A stretch of DNA of 25,192 bases, from positions 1 through 25,192 of the forward strand of contig JAUCBJ010005867.1 of assembly GCA_032718475.1 (NCBI GenBank), read 5' to 3'. Positions 1 through 9,744 of this stretch are shown here, piece by piece; position 1 is the first letter of the stretch, and each line of letters starts with the position of its first letter. The notes under the pieces are model-generated. The model ran no database searches. It was not told the origin of the DNA and saw only the letters and a list, made by a program, of their open reading frames with translations. The translations under genes were made by a program, and so were the position numbers. Source of the stretch: Nemertoderma westbladi (lineage: Eukaryota > Xenacoelomorpha > Nemertodermatida > Nemertodermatidae).

Positions 1-789
1 GACCATTAAGGTACTCAGTACAGAACGCGGTGGTGTACCATATTGTACAATACATCATAACATACAGCTGATTCAGCAACCAGGTCATTGCTGATTGGTT
101 GATTACAACTGGGGGAAGCTATGGCCATGTGGAACCTTTCACCCTGTGGAAGCTTTGACCCTGTGGGACCTTTGACCATGTGGAACCTTTGACCATAAGC
201 AAGCTAGTATCTCCTATGAAGTCTCGGTTTCCAGGAGACAGAATAAATATATATTATTTTGGAGAGCGGGTCAAATCCTATTGTTCAGGATGCGATGCTA
301 GACAATGTGGGACAAGTGTAGTGCACTGTAATTATACATCAACCCCAAAGTGCGTGCACCTAGCATAAGCATGGAATGCAGAGTGCTACGTAAGGCTTTA
401 GTATCGCTGACATTGCCCTTTGGGCTGCAACTCATGAGATCAGTTTGACCTTCACCCCATAGTACCAGGATGCGCTGGCCCGATTGTATGGTTACGGTCG
501 CATAGCTAATACAATGATTTATGGTACATTTTAAGAAGTAATGTGAATCACACTTTGATCTAAACCTCAGACTCAACTGTAAGAAGATGGGACTATTAAC
601 TTAGCATAATTGGCTATTTTATAACAGAATAATGTCAGTATTACTATATGGATAATACGAAATTAGGCAACATTTCGAGAGGTTTGGGTCAACCATCACA
701 TCACACTTTTAATTGTAAATGTACTATAAATATAATATCATATAACAATAAAATAAATAGTGTCTGATGACTCCAGATTGATTACTCAC
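1..789 (-). other. Intron of SLC18B1-like unit A (partial)
   Basis: This stretch lies just downstream (minus strand) of exon 1 of unit A. It is clearly similar to the unit B intron between about 8290 and 9052, including shared text around 64-110 and 8350-8403 and around 240-560 and 8530-8850. No coding sequence is recognisable; small open frames here have no family features. It holds a 17-bp minisatellite at 125-193. The matching exon 2 of unit A is expected left of the window. Confidence 0.75.
125..193. repeat. 17-bp minisatellite in unit A intron
   Basis: About four tandem copies of a 17-bp unit resembling ccctgtggaacctttga are visible. The paralogous unit B intron carries a diverged set of about four copies at 8420-8490. 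The array therefore predates the A/B duplication. Confidence 0.75.
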
Positions 790-1314
790 CTTATACAAAC
801 TGCCAGCCAAGCTGTAGCAAGCCAAGTTGGCACCACCTAGGGTGAAAGCTTCAATGATACGACAACTGAAACAAAGAACAATATAAGATACACCAGGTGG
901 ACCCCAATCCAAAATGCCAAATAAAGCCATACAAGTACCAGCCAATATATATCCCGATATTAATACAAACTTAACCCCAATATTTGGTATAAAATTTCCG
1001 AAAACGATGTACGAAAGACACCTTATTCCAGCATAGACACCAAACAGTATGCCAACAAGAGATTCATTAAAGCCACGAGTTACAGCCCTGGTAGTAAAGA
1101 ATGCAGCAGGTAGAGAGAAACACATTCCTGCACTGAAAGATTGGATAACCAGCAGGATTGTATTAGTAAGACGATGTCTAATAATCCTCCATAAAATATT
1201 CCCGGAATTATTTCTTGAAATGATTGTTGAATCACGAACATCTTCATCAGGTTTACTCTTATATTTATAATCATCACTAACATCAACATCTGATAGAGCT
1301 ATGATTTCCTTCAT
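790..1314 (-). CDS. SLC18B1-like: SLC18B1-like MFS transporter, unit A exon 1 (intact, partial gene)
   Basis: This exon codes the first 175 residues of a major-facilitator transporter. The SLC18B1 family is known for proton-coupled loading of polyamines into vesicles; the substrate here is inferred only from family. Residues 1-48 form an acidic cytosolic tail. Hydrophobic helices lie at about 50-75, 83-108, 115-135 and 143-167. The loop after TM2 (FGNFIPNIGVKFVLISG) corresponds to the usual motif A position of the family. The start is the ATG at 1314, shared with the paralogous exons at 9576 and 17639. The exon ends AAG|GTGAGT at 790, a canonical phase-0 donor. The reading frame is unbroken, unlike units B and C. 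Exon 2 would lie beyond the left window edge, so it is not known whether unit A is functional. A LINE sits about 120 bp upstream of the start. Confidence 0.82.
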
Positions 1315-1380
1315 TATAACAATTTAGCAAAGTAAGTGAAAGATGATAGCAACGCGAATAATATCTGTAACTCTGATTGT

Positions 1381-1434
1381 GTATTAATAATGAATCAATT
1401 GATAATGTATATCTATATATACAGTATTAGGCCT
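1381..1434. repeat. Left copy of the duplication flanking LINE 1
   Basis: This stretch (starting gtattaataatgaatcaatt) is repeated at 3539-3592 with about two mismatches. Unit C has only one copy, at about 17706-17766, so these look like a target-site duplication of about 52 bp made when the LINE inserted. The stretch includes the TATA-like sequence. Confidence 0.8.
1408..1425 (-). promoter_or_regulatory. TATA-like sequence upstream of unit A
   Basis: On the minus strand the text ctgtatatatagatatac lies about 95-110 nt upstream of the unit A ATG. The same place in unit C (about 17741-17758) reads ctgtatatataaatatac, which fits a TATA box better. Position and conservation between paralogues support a core promoter. 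No transcript evidence is available. Confidence 0.4.
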
Positions 1435-1486
1435 ATGTGTGTTAATAATAACTAATAATAATTAATAATAACATAAAAACAGCTTT

Positions 1487-3527
1487 GAAGCACCAATGAA
1501 GACCAATCCACCGATTCAATATACCAGAATATAATAACAGCCCACAAGGAATCAGCTAAGAGGCATAGCCCCCAGAAACCCAAACGAAAACAGTATGTGC
1601 CATCTCAAAACTCTGAGGTTACTTGTAAGAGAGAAGATCTTAAGATAGCCTACAAAGTTAAAACCGAACAACCAACAACCGAAAACATTAACAAGGTTGA
1701 GAAAGCTAAGGACGATCTTAAATTGGCCTACAACATCAGCCAGGAAAAGTATGGCCTACAACATCAGCCAGGAAAAGTATAAAATAAAACAGGACAAAAC
1801 TTAAGCAATTACAACTGCTCACATACAGCAACAATCAAGACTTACCTGGCAAACTGTAAATGAGGTATCTGGTCGGAAAAGTTGTGCAAAGGGGCGCCTC
1901 AAAGCCGATAGTCCTGAAGAACGTGTTGGGAAGTGGAAAAATCACTTCAGCAACTTGCTTGGGCAGCCACCAAACATCGAGGTCACCCCTACAAGGAAAA
2001 TATATGACAAGACACTACCTATAGTAACAGGGGACTTCACACCTGCCGAACTCCAAAGAAGCATTAAAAGCATGTCCAATAATAAAGCAAGTGGATTAGA
2101 TGAAATCCCAGCGGAGGTATGGAAAACCGGAGTGCTAAACAGACCATTATTGAATGTTTGCAATCGGATGTTAAAAGGGGAAAAGCCACCACCAATTTGG
2201 ACTAAAGTTCAACTAAAGCCTCTCCCCAAGAAAGGAGACCTCGGCATACCAACAAACTATCGTGGGATCTGTCTGCTTGTGGTAGCTGCCAAAATATACA
2301 ATAAAATGATTCTATATAGGATTAGGCCTCACATAGGGAAACTACTACGTAAGAGTCAAAACGGATTTCGATCAAGTAGATCAACAATAGCTCAGATACT
2401 TGCACTACGGAGACTGATTGAAGGAATTAAGTCAAAGAATCTCCCCGCAGTCATAAACTTTGGATTTCAAGAAGGAATTCGACTCCATCCATAGAGGTAA
2501 AATGCTTGAAATCTTAAGAGCTTATGGAATACCAGAAGTAATTGTTGCTGGCATTGGATTGTTATATTGTGACACAGAAGCGCAGGTACTCTCACCAGAT
2601 GGTGAAACTGAGTTTTTCTCAATCCTGGCTCTCGTACTGCAAGGTGACACATTAGCACCATTACTATTTGTAATTGTGCTGGATTACACAATGAGGACGG
2701 CCACAAAGGGTGAAGATCTGGGATTCACACTTCAAGAACGCAGAAGTAGTAGATATCCAGCAACTACAGTGACAGACACCGACTTTGCGGATGACATCGC
2801 CCTGCTCTCTAATATGCTAGCAGATGCACAGCTTCTACTAAATAAAGTGGAGAGGGCTGCTAAGGAGGTTGGATTGCATATAAATGCTACCAAGACCGAA
2901 TTCATGACCTTTAATGTTGATGGAAACTTGACAACCATTGATAATAATCAACTAAGGAAGGTCGATGACTTCCAGTACCTTGGATCATGGATAGAGAGTA
3001 GCAAAAAGGACATAGAAGTTAGGAAAACAAAGGCTTGGGTAGCTCTATTAAAAATGGATACCATCTGGAAATCAGATCTCTCCAGGCACCTGAAGACTAA
3101 GTTCTTTCGAGCCACAGTGGAAAGTGTATTTTTATACGGGGGTGAGACCTGGACACTGACTAAATCACTTGAACAACGAATTGATGGTTGCTACACAAGA
3201 CTACTAAGGGCAGCTCTAAACATCAGCTGGATACAACACATTACAAACACCGAGCTTTATGGTACAATACCGCCTGTATCCACCACCCTCCGTGAACGCA
3301 GATTAAGATTCAGTGGGCACTGCTGGCGAAGTAAAGACGAGGTCATACCAGATCTACTTTTCTGGCAACCAACTCATGGAAAGCGTAGTCGTGGACGACC
3401 GGCCATAACATATATAGATCAACTTGAAAGGGATACTGAACTTGGGAGAAACGAAATTGCGACAACTATGGAAAATCGGGTAGCCTGGAAGGATCTCATT
3501 TCCACTGTCCGAGTTCGCTCGACCTAG
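1487..3527 (+). pseudogene. Non-LTR reverse transcriptase, LINE copy 1, frame-disrupted
   Basis: The RT reading frame is spread over several frames. A basic linker (KRHSPQKPKRKQ) is read from about 1487. A 28-bp tandem duplication (1724-1779) and a stop near 1794 break it. A second stretch, readable from about 1850, covers the RT fingers, including SGLDEIPAE and QNGFRSSRSTIAQILALRRLIE. A frameshift at about 2460 separates this from a long open stretch to 3527. That stretch has motif A (DFKKEFDSI), motif B (VLQGDTLAPLLF), motif C (DFADDIALL) and a C-terminal domain with YLGSWIES, LYGGETWTLT and RLRFSGHCWRSKDE. The catalytic aspartates appear intact, but the element cannot make one uninterrupted protein. 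It resembles the LINE at 13181-15021 throughout, but at clearly sub-identical level, so the two are different subfamilies. Confidence 0.85.
1724..1779. repeat. 28-bp tandem duplication inside LINE 1
   Basis: Two perfect adjacent copies of a 28-bp unit (starting tggcctacaacatcagccag) are seen. Because 28 is not a multiple of three, the duplication shifts the linker reading frame and helps explain why the element is dead. Confidence 0.9.
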
Positions 3528-3538
3528 TACTAGTAGTA

Positions 3539-3592
3539 GTATTAATAATGAATCAATTTATAATGTATATCTATATATACAGTATTAGGCTT
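3539..3592. repeat. Right copy of the duplication flanking LINE 1
   Basis: This is the second copy of the duplication at 1381-1434. It runs straight into sequence (aaagttaaaac) that continues the unit C empty site near 17767. Confidence 0.8.
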
Positions 3593-4214
3593 AAAGTTAA
3601 AACATCTTCAGATCGCTGCCTGACAGGATGCACTGCTTCCAAATTATACCTCTATTTTTTAATTTAATCCCATTAGTCATATTTCTTTGCATGTTTGTTT
3701 CTAAAGTTAAAAATTTCAAATAATATAAAGTTAGGCAATTGCTTCTAGAAAGCAATGAATACCATTAATTAGAGCCAGTCCACTCTCCACACCAAACACA
3801 TTAGGAATGAATGACGAGTAGGAATCATGATGCCCTGAAATCATTGTAGGAATTATTTCCTAAAATTAATTAGTGACATATTTAGAATTCACAAAGTGAG
3901 ATACATATTATTTCTAGCGAAACGTTTAAAAACCAAGAATATTCAATACTGTACTGTGGTTACTGTTACTCACATAGGCTTTTGGCAAAACAATCTAACA
4001 ACATACCAGTACAGAATATACTGGAGTTCAGGCCTACTTTGGCTACTTTATATCATATGTATAGATTTATTGGACATGATTTCCCCATTAAAACTGGTAT
4101 GACATTTCATTGGCTAATGGCTTTTCCCCATACACTTATGTAGGCAAAGTATGGCGGATTAATTAAAATGAATAAATGATACTTGATCATGAGCTGGTGA
4201 AAAAATAAGTATAT
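3593..4214. other. Non-coding upstream region of unit A, paralogous to 18190-18776
   Basis: No gene is seen. The stretch aligns by eye with about 17767-17800 plus 18190-18776 upstream of unit C, for example at 3636-3700 versus 18206-18280. The unit C copy carries an extra CR1/L2-like 3' UTR fragment that is absent here. Confidence 0.7.
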
Positions 4215-4218
4215 TAAG

Positions 4219-4242
4219 GGGGGGGGGGGGGGGGGGGGGGGG
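4219..4242 (+). repeat. G24 homopolymer at the left end of the foldback element
   Basis: A run of 24 G faces only 7 C at the opposite end (5356-5362), so the tract probably expanded after insertion or was misread. It could form G-quadruplex structure. Confidence 0.9.
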
Positions 4243-5362
4243 TAGCGCATTTTCAGACCAAAAAGTCGAATTTTTGAAACATATCCTATCTGATGGAGAA
4301 TTTCATGCTGAATCCAAATATGGAAACCGTTTTCCCATATCTTGCTTAGTTTTCGAGATATCTGGGATAGAAGATACTGGCTCCGATGTATCGCGATATC
4401 GGTAAAGGAGATGAAGTTTGGGGTTTGCATTCAATTTCTGAATATTTCTGTGCTCAGTGGTGCTAATTGGATGTCTCCACGAGAAAGAGCACAAAATTTT
4501 AATTGAGAAGATATTTTTTTATGATTATTGGACCTACTGATCAGTTTATAAGACAACTTCAAGTCTCCGGAATGAAGACGGGACTCGAATAAGCGACTCT
4601 GCGGTCTTTGCGGGATTACACGGAATAGACTTATCGGTCATCGGAGATCTTCAAAATGTATAATCTCCAGTTCTAGTGGTCGTACGAAGTTCGTTTTGGG
4701 CTCATTCGAAAGCTCTTTTCTCAGAGACCAAAGTTACCATTTGGTTTGGCAAACTCTTGAAAGCTGCCTGAGCAATCATAACTTGAACAAAATTTGCAAG
4801 GCATATTTTACCCAAATTCATGTTATGTTGCTTTACAACCATTTTGTCTTAAATCAAATGGTAACTTTGTTCTCTAAGAAAAGAGCTTTCGAATGAGCCT
4901 AAAACGAACTTCGTACGACCACTAGAACTGGAGATTATACATTTTGAAGATCTCCGATGACCAATAAGTCTATTCCGTGTAATCGCGCAAAGACCGCAGA
5001 GTTGCTTATTCGAGTCCAGTCTTCATTCCGGAGACTTGAAGTTATCTTATAAACTGATCAGTAGGTCCAATAATCATAAAAAAATACCTTCTCAATTAAA
5101 ATTTTGTGCTCTTTCTCGTGGAGACATCCAATTGGCACCACTGAGCACAGAAATATGCAGAAATTGAATGCAAACCCCAAACTTCATCGCCTTTACCGAT
5201 ATCGCGATATATCGGAGCCAGTATCTTCTATCCCAGATATCTCGAAAACTAAGCAAGATATCGGAAAACGGTTTCCATATTTGGATTCAGCATGAAATTC
5301 TGCATCAGATAGGATATATTTCAAAAATTCGTCTTTGTGGTCCGAAAATGCGCTACCCCCCC
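4219..5362. mobile_element. 1.14-kb TTAA foldback DNA transposon (non-autonomous)
   Basis: Two arms of about 520 bp (4219-4743 and 4855-5362) are near-perfect inverted repeats around a loop of about 111 bp (4744-4854). TTAA is present on both sides (4215-4218 and 5363-5366), while the paralogous unit C locus has a single TTAA (18777-18780) with the same flanks. This proves a transposition event with a TTAA target duplication. TTAA duplications are known for piggyBac and Kolobok transposons. The ends start with G rather than the CCY usual for piggyBac, so Kolobok-like is possible; this is inference. No transposase is encoded. The left end carries a run of 24 G, the right end 7 C. A 63-codon open frame recurs in both arms (minus 4303-4494, plus 5104-5295) simply because the arms match. 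Confidence 0.93.
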
Positions 5363-5366
5363 TTAA

Positions 5367-6339
5367 TATAAATTGTAAACCTTTCAACCAAACAGTCTGG
5401 ATTATAGTTAATCCGCAACTACAGGATAAAACTCCACTACCACTTTATTCATTTTGTACAGACATATAGCCCACACGCTTCGAGCACAATGCTTATCCCT
5501 CAAAAGTGGGGTATTATAACCAAATCAATAAAATGCTTATCCCTCAAAAGTGGGGTATTATAACCAAATCAATAAATAAGATATTTGAATAATTGTGGAG
5601 AAACAATTTTATACCGTTTCAACAGCCAATTTCCCAAGTCATCACGCAATGCACACCAAATTATCAATGTACAAACACCAATAAGTACATCATATTGAAG
5701 TAGATTTTAATCAAAGACACTCGATTAATAGTCTCAAATGCGATGTACCTTGGACCACTTCCAGGGGGAACACTTACTGGTATTGGCTAATAATACATTT
5801 GTGATTATTAGACAAAGGTAATGATAATAATCTAGCTGTTGTAAAGCTGTTTAAGTAGTGAGAGAACGTCCCACAGATGATAAAACTTATAGGGTAGGTA
5901 TCTCCGGCCCAAGTCTAGCTTAAGGTAGTAGTAGGTAGTACCATAAGGTACCAGGTATTTTGGCGATGTTATCGATATTAATCATTTAGTCATGAAAAAG
6001 TAAATGGTATAATTAATTTATATTTTATTGGCAATAATAATTAATACTATTAAATTAATAATTCAACTACATCAATAGTTGATGGCAATGGAGGGGAGGT
6101 GTCTGCTGACCAGTCTATCATGTTGGCAAAGGGTTTTTGGTCATAAGGTACATGCAGAACAACTATGAGTAATATACTATAAATAAATTTTAAAGCTCCC
6201 TCTCAATTGGAGATGGGGATGAGTATTGTTTGGTGAAAATACGAACTTTTTAGGGCCACATAGTGAGACCTCTAGTACAGTATTCACTCCGATATTTTTG
6301 TTGATGTTTCCAGTTGGGTTTTAGTTTTATAAGGCTTCA
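5367..6339. other. Non-coding spacer between units A and B, paralogous to 18781-19639
   Basis: No gene is recognisable. The stretch follows the unit C upstream region closely, for example at 5371-5420 versus 18785-18835, 5940-5985 versus 19245-19290 and 6240-6340 versus 19530-19640. It includes the 44-bp duplication at 5489-5576. Confidence 0.7.
5489..5576. repeat. 44-bp tandem duplication
   Basis: Two adjacent near-identical 44-bp copies contain gcttatccctcaaaagtggg. The paralogous site near 18902-18935 has a single copy, so the duplication happened after the units split. Confidence 0.88.
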
Positions 6340-6515
6340 TAGGGCGCAGTGACGAAGTTGCCGGAGTGTTGGACTTGGAATATCTATCTAGGCACCGAGT
6401 TCAATCCCACTTTCTGGTGAATTGTTTTGGTAGTAAGATCAGTAGTAAGACATTCAAGGAGACAGTTCAGGCGTTAGTAGACGCGGACCTTTGCACGATT
6501 TCGCGCTTGTTAATT
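6340..6515 (+). mobile_element. tRNA-derived SINE-like element, unit A/B spacer copy
   Basis: A tRNA-like head has an A-box-like tract (tagggcgcagtgacg, from 6340) and a B-box-like gagttcaatccc at 6397-6408, with tRNA-like spacing and a ttggacttggaat stretch like an anticodon arm. A body of about 100 bp follows. The same element sits at the paralogous position 19640-19805, so it inserted before the segment was duplicated. RNA polymerase III activity is not shown. Confidence 0.6.
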
Positions 6516-6688
6516 ACGTAAATACAAGAGACTTACGTAGTAAAAAAAGTAAATATCTTGGCCATATGTATAATGTACAATGCACAAAATTATTTACTTC
6601 CCTAGTGAAGCGAGGAGAATAAATGGCACAGTTAGTTATGGTAACTCATTTAAGTTTCTTCTTCATATCGAATAAGTTAGTTTCTAGA

Positions 6689-6734
6689 AAAATGCAGCGC
6701 TGTAAATGCGAAAAATGCAGCGCTGTAAATGCGA
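6689..6734. repeat. 23-bp tandem duplication near the unit B 3' end
   Basis: Two copies of aaaatgcagcgctgtaaatg(cg) lie at a 23-bp period downstream of the exon 2 stop. The unit D paralogue near 20493-20515 has one copy. Confidence 0.85.
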
Positions 6735-6878
6735 ATTGTCGATTTTTGGGTTCTCAAACTCGAGGAGATATCTTATTCGAGTTTCAGATTCAATATTTCA
6801 ATATTTCAACATCCCGGTTAGGTTCAGTTTCATAAGCTGCTATCATCCGAATAGATCTTTTGTTGCTTTTATTAACTT

Positions 6879-7793
6879 CTATCCACTCAGAAGGGGCTCC
6901 TTTTCATCTTCCACAACTTGTTGCCTCCCATCATCATCTGTCAAAACTGGTGCAAATATTTCCCTCCCAACATATTTATAATAAAGCACCAATACAATAG
7001 CCGGGATCATCACAATAATGTTGAATCCACAGAAAACTGTAGCAGCTAAAGGAAACTTGATATATTGAGCCAATGGCCCGGCAACTAGTGGTCCAATAAA
7101 TAGACCACAAGCCCCTGTGCTGGTTGCAACGGACATCACAACTGTGTGGTTACCGATAGTTTGTGGCCATTGGAGGCGGTATTTGTATATTTTAAGCAGC
7201 GTTTCTATATAAGGTGTTGCCATTGACATTCCAAATCCTAATAAAGCAGTTCCAACTATCACAATGCTAATTCTTTCTGGTAAGTTCAATAAAGGTGATG
7301 GCCCCATCAGTAACAATCCTACTATACCAACGAAATGGGAAACAATTATCACTATCAAAGTGTTGATTGATCGATAACTGGCCAGAAATGAACCCCATGC
7401 TAATCCTGTTGAAACGTTTATAAGTGGAGCTATAAGAAACATTGATCCAATTTCTACAGGAGACAAATCATATACATTCACAAGATGAATAGCGAATGTT
7501 GTTTCATAGAAGCCCATAGCCATAGCCATTACAAACCACATAAAGAAAGCAGATAAACATACCCTGGCTTTGAGTAAATCAAATATGGTCTTTGTAGTGA
7601 CAATTTTGCTGGGTTTGATGCTAGGGAGAGAGATTATGTTTATTAAGGCAATGACTACTTCTGTTCCACCAAGGATTACAAAGGGAGTAACAAAGTTGGT
7701 GTATTGGTATAGAATTCCTCCCAGGGCAGGTCCGCACATGGTTCCTCCAAAGAAGGCATTGTGAAGAAGTGATAAAACAAATATTTGTTCTTT
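6879..7793 (-). CDS. SLC18B1-like: SLC18B1-like MFS transporter, unit B exon 2 (intact frame)
   Basis: This exon codes residues 176-479 (304 residues and stop). It starts after a pyrimidine-rich acceptor, tttcccacag|AAAGAA, in phase 0, matching the exon 1 donor. TM5 carries the antiporter-type motif C (CGPALGGILYQY). A long cytosolic loop with SIKPSKIVTTKTIFDLLK separates the two halves, and six further hydrophobic helices follow. Conserved family stretches include LLLMGPSPLLNLPERIS, GFGMS and PYIETLL. The C-terminus ends EKEPLLSG, an acidic dileucine signal ([DE]xxxLL) of the kind that sorts proteins to vesicles or lysosomes; function here is inferred. The combined length of 479 fits the family. 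The exon is intact, but its own exon 1 at 9053-9576 is frameshifted, so unit B is probably a pseudogene unless another first exon is used. Confidence 0.85.
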   Translation of the reverse strand, partial: KEQIFVLSLLHNAFFGGTMCGPALGGILYQYTNFVTPFVILGGTEVVIALINIISLPSIKPSKIVTTKTIFDLLKARVCLSAFFMWFVMAMAMGFYETTFAIHLVNVYDLSPVEIGSMFLIAPLINVSTGLAWGSFLASYRSINTLIVIIVSHFVGIVGLLLMGPSPLLNLPERISIVIVGTALLGFGMSMATPYIETLLKIYKYRLQWPQTIGNHTVVMSVATSTGACGLFIGPLVAGPLAQYIKFPLAATVFCGFNIIVMIPAIVLVLYYKYVGREIFAPVLTDDDGRQQVVEDEKEPLLSG

Positions 7794-7834
7794 CTGTGGG
7801 AAACAAGAGATAATATGTATTAATTTTGAGCTAT

Positions 7835-8045
7835 TTGTAATTCTTGATAAATTATCAATGGCCTTGAATTTATTTACTTCGGTCTTGAACTTATGTATGT
7901 CCCTCTTCATTTATTTATATGTCGGTTTTGATTTATTATTGTTACACACAGATTTATTTAGGCTATGCTTGATTTAATTATGTCGTCTTTGAATTATTTA
8001 TGTCGTTCTTGATTTCCATTTACACGGTCTTGCTCTTGATTCATT
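7835..8045. repeat. Degenerate tandem repeat in unit B intron
   Basis: Repeated variants of tatgtcggttttgattta recur at roughly 20-40 bp intervals. They are diverged and AT-rich. No counterpart is seen in the unit D intron, which diverges soon after the acceptor. Confidence 0.45.
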
Positions 8046-8062
8046 GGTCTAAGGGACCTGCC

Positions 8063-8404
8063 TCCAGTTGTAATCAACCAATCAGCATTGACCTGGTTGA
8101 TGAATCACATTGTACGTTAGTGCAGTGAGTGTAAACTACATATACACTATTAATATAATCATGAAACTGAAGCTAAAATTTATAAAACAAAATATTGTAT
8201 AACACTACACTGTATAAACTCGGCCAACATGCCGACATCTCCCTAAGAAATCTCCGGTTGTAGAGTACAAGGTTTAACTGTACAAGAGTAGCGGTGGTGG
8301 CCCTGGCCATATGGTACACAGTACAGTACATGTTGGTGTACCATGCTGTACAGTACATCACGCCTTGATTCAGCAACCAGGTCATTGCTGATTGGTTGAT
8401 TACA
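8063..8404. repeat. Inverted repeat pair with 250-bp spacer in unit B intron
   Basis: The left arm (8063-8107, containing gtaatcaaccaatcagcatt) is the reverse complement of 8355-8404 (aatgctgattggttgattac type) with few mismatches. It may be a small foldback transposon. The right arm is also present in the unit A intron at about 70-112; the left arm would lie outside the window there. Confidence 0.65.
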
Positions 8405-8419
8405 ATTGGGGGGAAGTTT

Positions 8420-8490
8420 TGGCCATTGAAACCTTTGACCCTATGGAAACTTTGGCCATGTGGAACCTTTGACCCTATGGAAGCCATAAG
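8420..8490. repeat. 17-bp minisatellite in unit B intron
   Basis: About four diverged copies of a ccctatggaaactttgg-like unit are seen. This is the paralogous counterpart of the array at 125-193. Confidence 0.7.
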
Positions 8491-9052
8491 CAAGCTAGTA
8501 TGTACTATGAAGTCTGGGTTTCCAGAACCCCTTCGTGGAGACAGAATAAATATATTATTTTGGGGAGCGGGTCAAATCCTATTGTTCAGGATGCAATGCT
8601 AGACAATGTGGGACAAGTGTAGTGTACTGTACTATTACTATACATCAACACCAAAGTGCCTGCACCTAGCATAATAAGCATGGAATGCAGAGTGCTACGT
8701 AAGACATTAGTATCGCTGACATTCCCCTTTGTGCTGCTACTCATATGAGATCAGTTTGACCATCACCCCATAGTACCGGGATGCTCTGGCCCGATTGTAT
8801 GGTTAGGGTCGCATAGCTAATACAATGATTTATGGTACATTTTCAGAAGTAATGTGAATCACAATAATTGGCTATTATAACAGACTAATGTCAGTATTAC
8901 TATATTGATAATACGAAATTAGTCAACATTTCGAGAGGTTTGGGTCAACTATCACATCACACTTTTATTTGTAAATGTACTATAAATATAATATAATATA
9001 TAATATAACAATAAAATAAATAGTGTCTGATGACTCCAGATTAAATACTCAC

Positions 9053-9576
9053 CTTATACAAACTGCCAGCCAAGCTGTAGCAAGCCAAGTTGGCACCACC
9101 TAGGGTAAAAGCTTCAATGACACGACAACTGAAACAAAGAACAATGTAAGATACACCAGGTGGACCCCAATCCAAAATGCCAAATAAAGCCTTACAAGTA
9201 CCAGCCAATATATATCCCGATATTAATACAACCTTAACCCCAATATTTGGGATAAAATTTCCGAAAACAATGAATGACAGACACCTTATTCCAGCATAAA
9301 CACCAAACAGGATGCCAACGAGAGATTCATTGAAGCCACGAGTGACGGCCCTGGTAGTAAAGAATGCAGCTGGCAGAGAGAAACACATTCCTGCACTGAA
9401 AATTTGGATAACCAAAAGGATTGTATTAGTAAGACGATGCCTAATAATTCTCCATAAAATATTCCTGGAATTTTTTCTTGAAATGATTGTTGAATCACGA
9501 CGTCTTCATCAGGTTTACTTGTACATTTATAATCATCACTAACATCAACATTTGATAGAGCTATGATTTCTTTCAT
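9053..9576 (-). pseudogene. SLC18B1-like: SLC18B1-like unit B exon 1, frameshifted
   Basis: This is the paralogue of the unit A exon 1, with the same start (MKEIIALSNVDVSDDY) and the same AAG|GTGAGT donor. One base is missing at 9500/9501: units A and C read cacgaac where B reads cacgac. The frame breaks after residue 26 (KPDEDV). The rest of TM1-TM4 is intact in the next frame, so the change is recent or an assembly error. Upstream homology to units A and C ends near 9653, where the Penelope-like element begins, so the TATA-like region is also missing. Frameshift plus promoter loss point to a pseudogene. Confidence 0.82.
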
Positions 9577-9704
9577 TATAACAATTTAGCAAAGTAAGTG
9601 AACGAATGAAGTGGTAGGCATTCACCAGCGGCAGCATAGTGTAAAGATGATAGAAAAAATAAAGTATTGAGGGTCTTTAGCTGGTTACATTATATTAGAT
9701 AAAG

Positions 9705-9744
9705 ATACAATAGTAAACGTTTTCGACCTACCGGTCTGCATCAG
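9705..9744 (-). ncRNA. Hammerhead-ribozyme-like core in the PLE tail
   Basis: On the minus strand CTGATG (9739-9744) is followed by a small GACC-GGTA-GGTC hairpin and then GAAA (9721-9724), with a GTA cleavage-type triplet near 9704. PLE terminal repeats are known to carry hammerhead motifs of this shape. The canonical A after CTGATG is C here, and helices I and III are weak by eye, so activity is doubtful. Confidence 0.4.

Larger units (their letters stand above)
1435..3538 (+). mobile_element. RTE-like non-LTR retrotransposon, copy 1 (5'-truncated)
   Basis: This insertion is absent from the paralogous unit C and is flanked by a duplication of about 52 bp. It holds the end of the endonuclease-RT linker, the reverse transcriptase and the C-terminal domain; no AP-endonuclease domain is seen, so the 5' end is truncated. 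The stop codon is followed by only about a dozen bases ending in a tactagtagtagt tail. A very short 3' UTR with a short tandem-repeat tail is typical of RTE-clade LINEs. The clade call is inference; CR1-like or another non-LTR clade cannot be excluded. The first 50 bp (1435-1486) are AT-rich and may be filler. Confidence 0.85.
7794..9052 (-). other. Intron of unit B
   Basis: The intron has GT-AG borders: donor GTGAGT at 9047-9052 and acceptor AG at 7794-7795, read on the minus strand. It contains a degenerate array of atgtcgg/ttcttgattta motifs (about 7835-8045), an inverted repeat pair (8063-8107 and 8355-8404) and a 17-bp minisatellite (8420-8490). The right part (about 8290-9052) matches the unit A intron. 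No coding sequence is supported. Confidence 0.8.

Noticed and set aside
1049-1270. Plus-strand open frame opposite unit A exon 1, seen again at 9312-9542 and 17404-17595
   Set aside because: It recurs only because the exon on the other strand is conserved; it has no start context or family features.
4303-5295. A 63-codon open frame occurring twice, in opposite orientations, as a possible conserved small gene
   Set aside because: The two copies are the two arms of one hairpin element, so their similarity is explained by the inverted repeat. No family features are seen.
6340-6410. Functional tRNA gene
   Set aside because: The A- and B-box-like parts are present, but acceptor and anticodon stems do not pair by eye; a SINE head fits better and is duplicated with the spacer.
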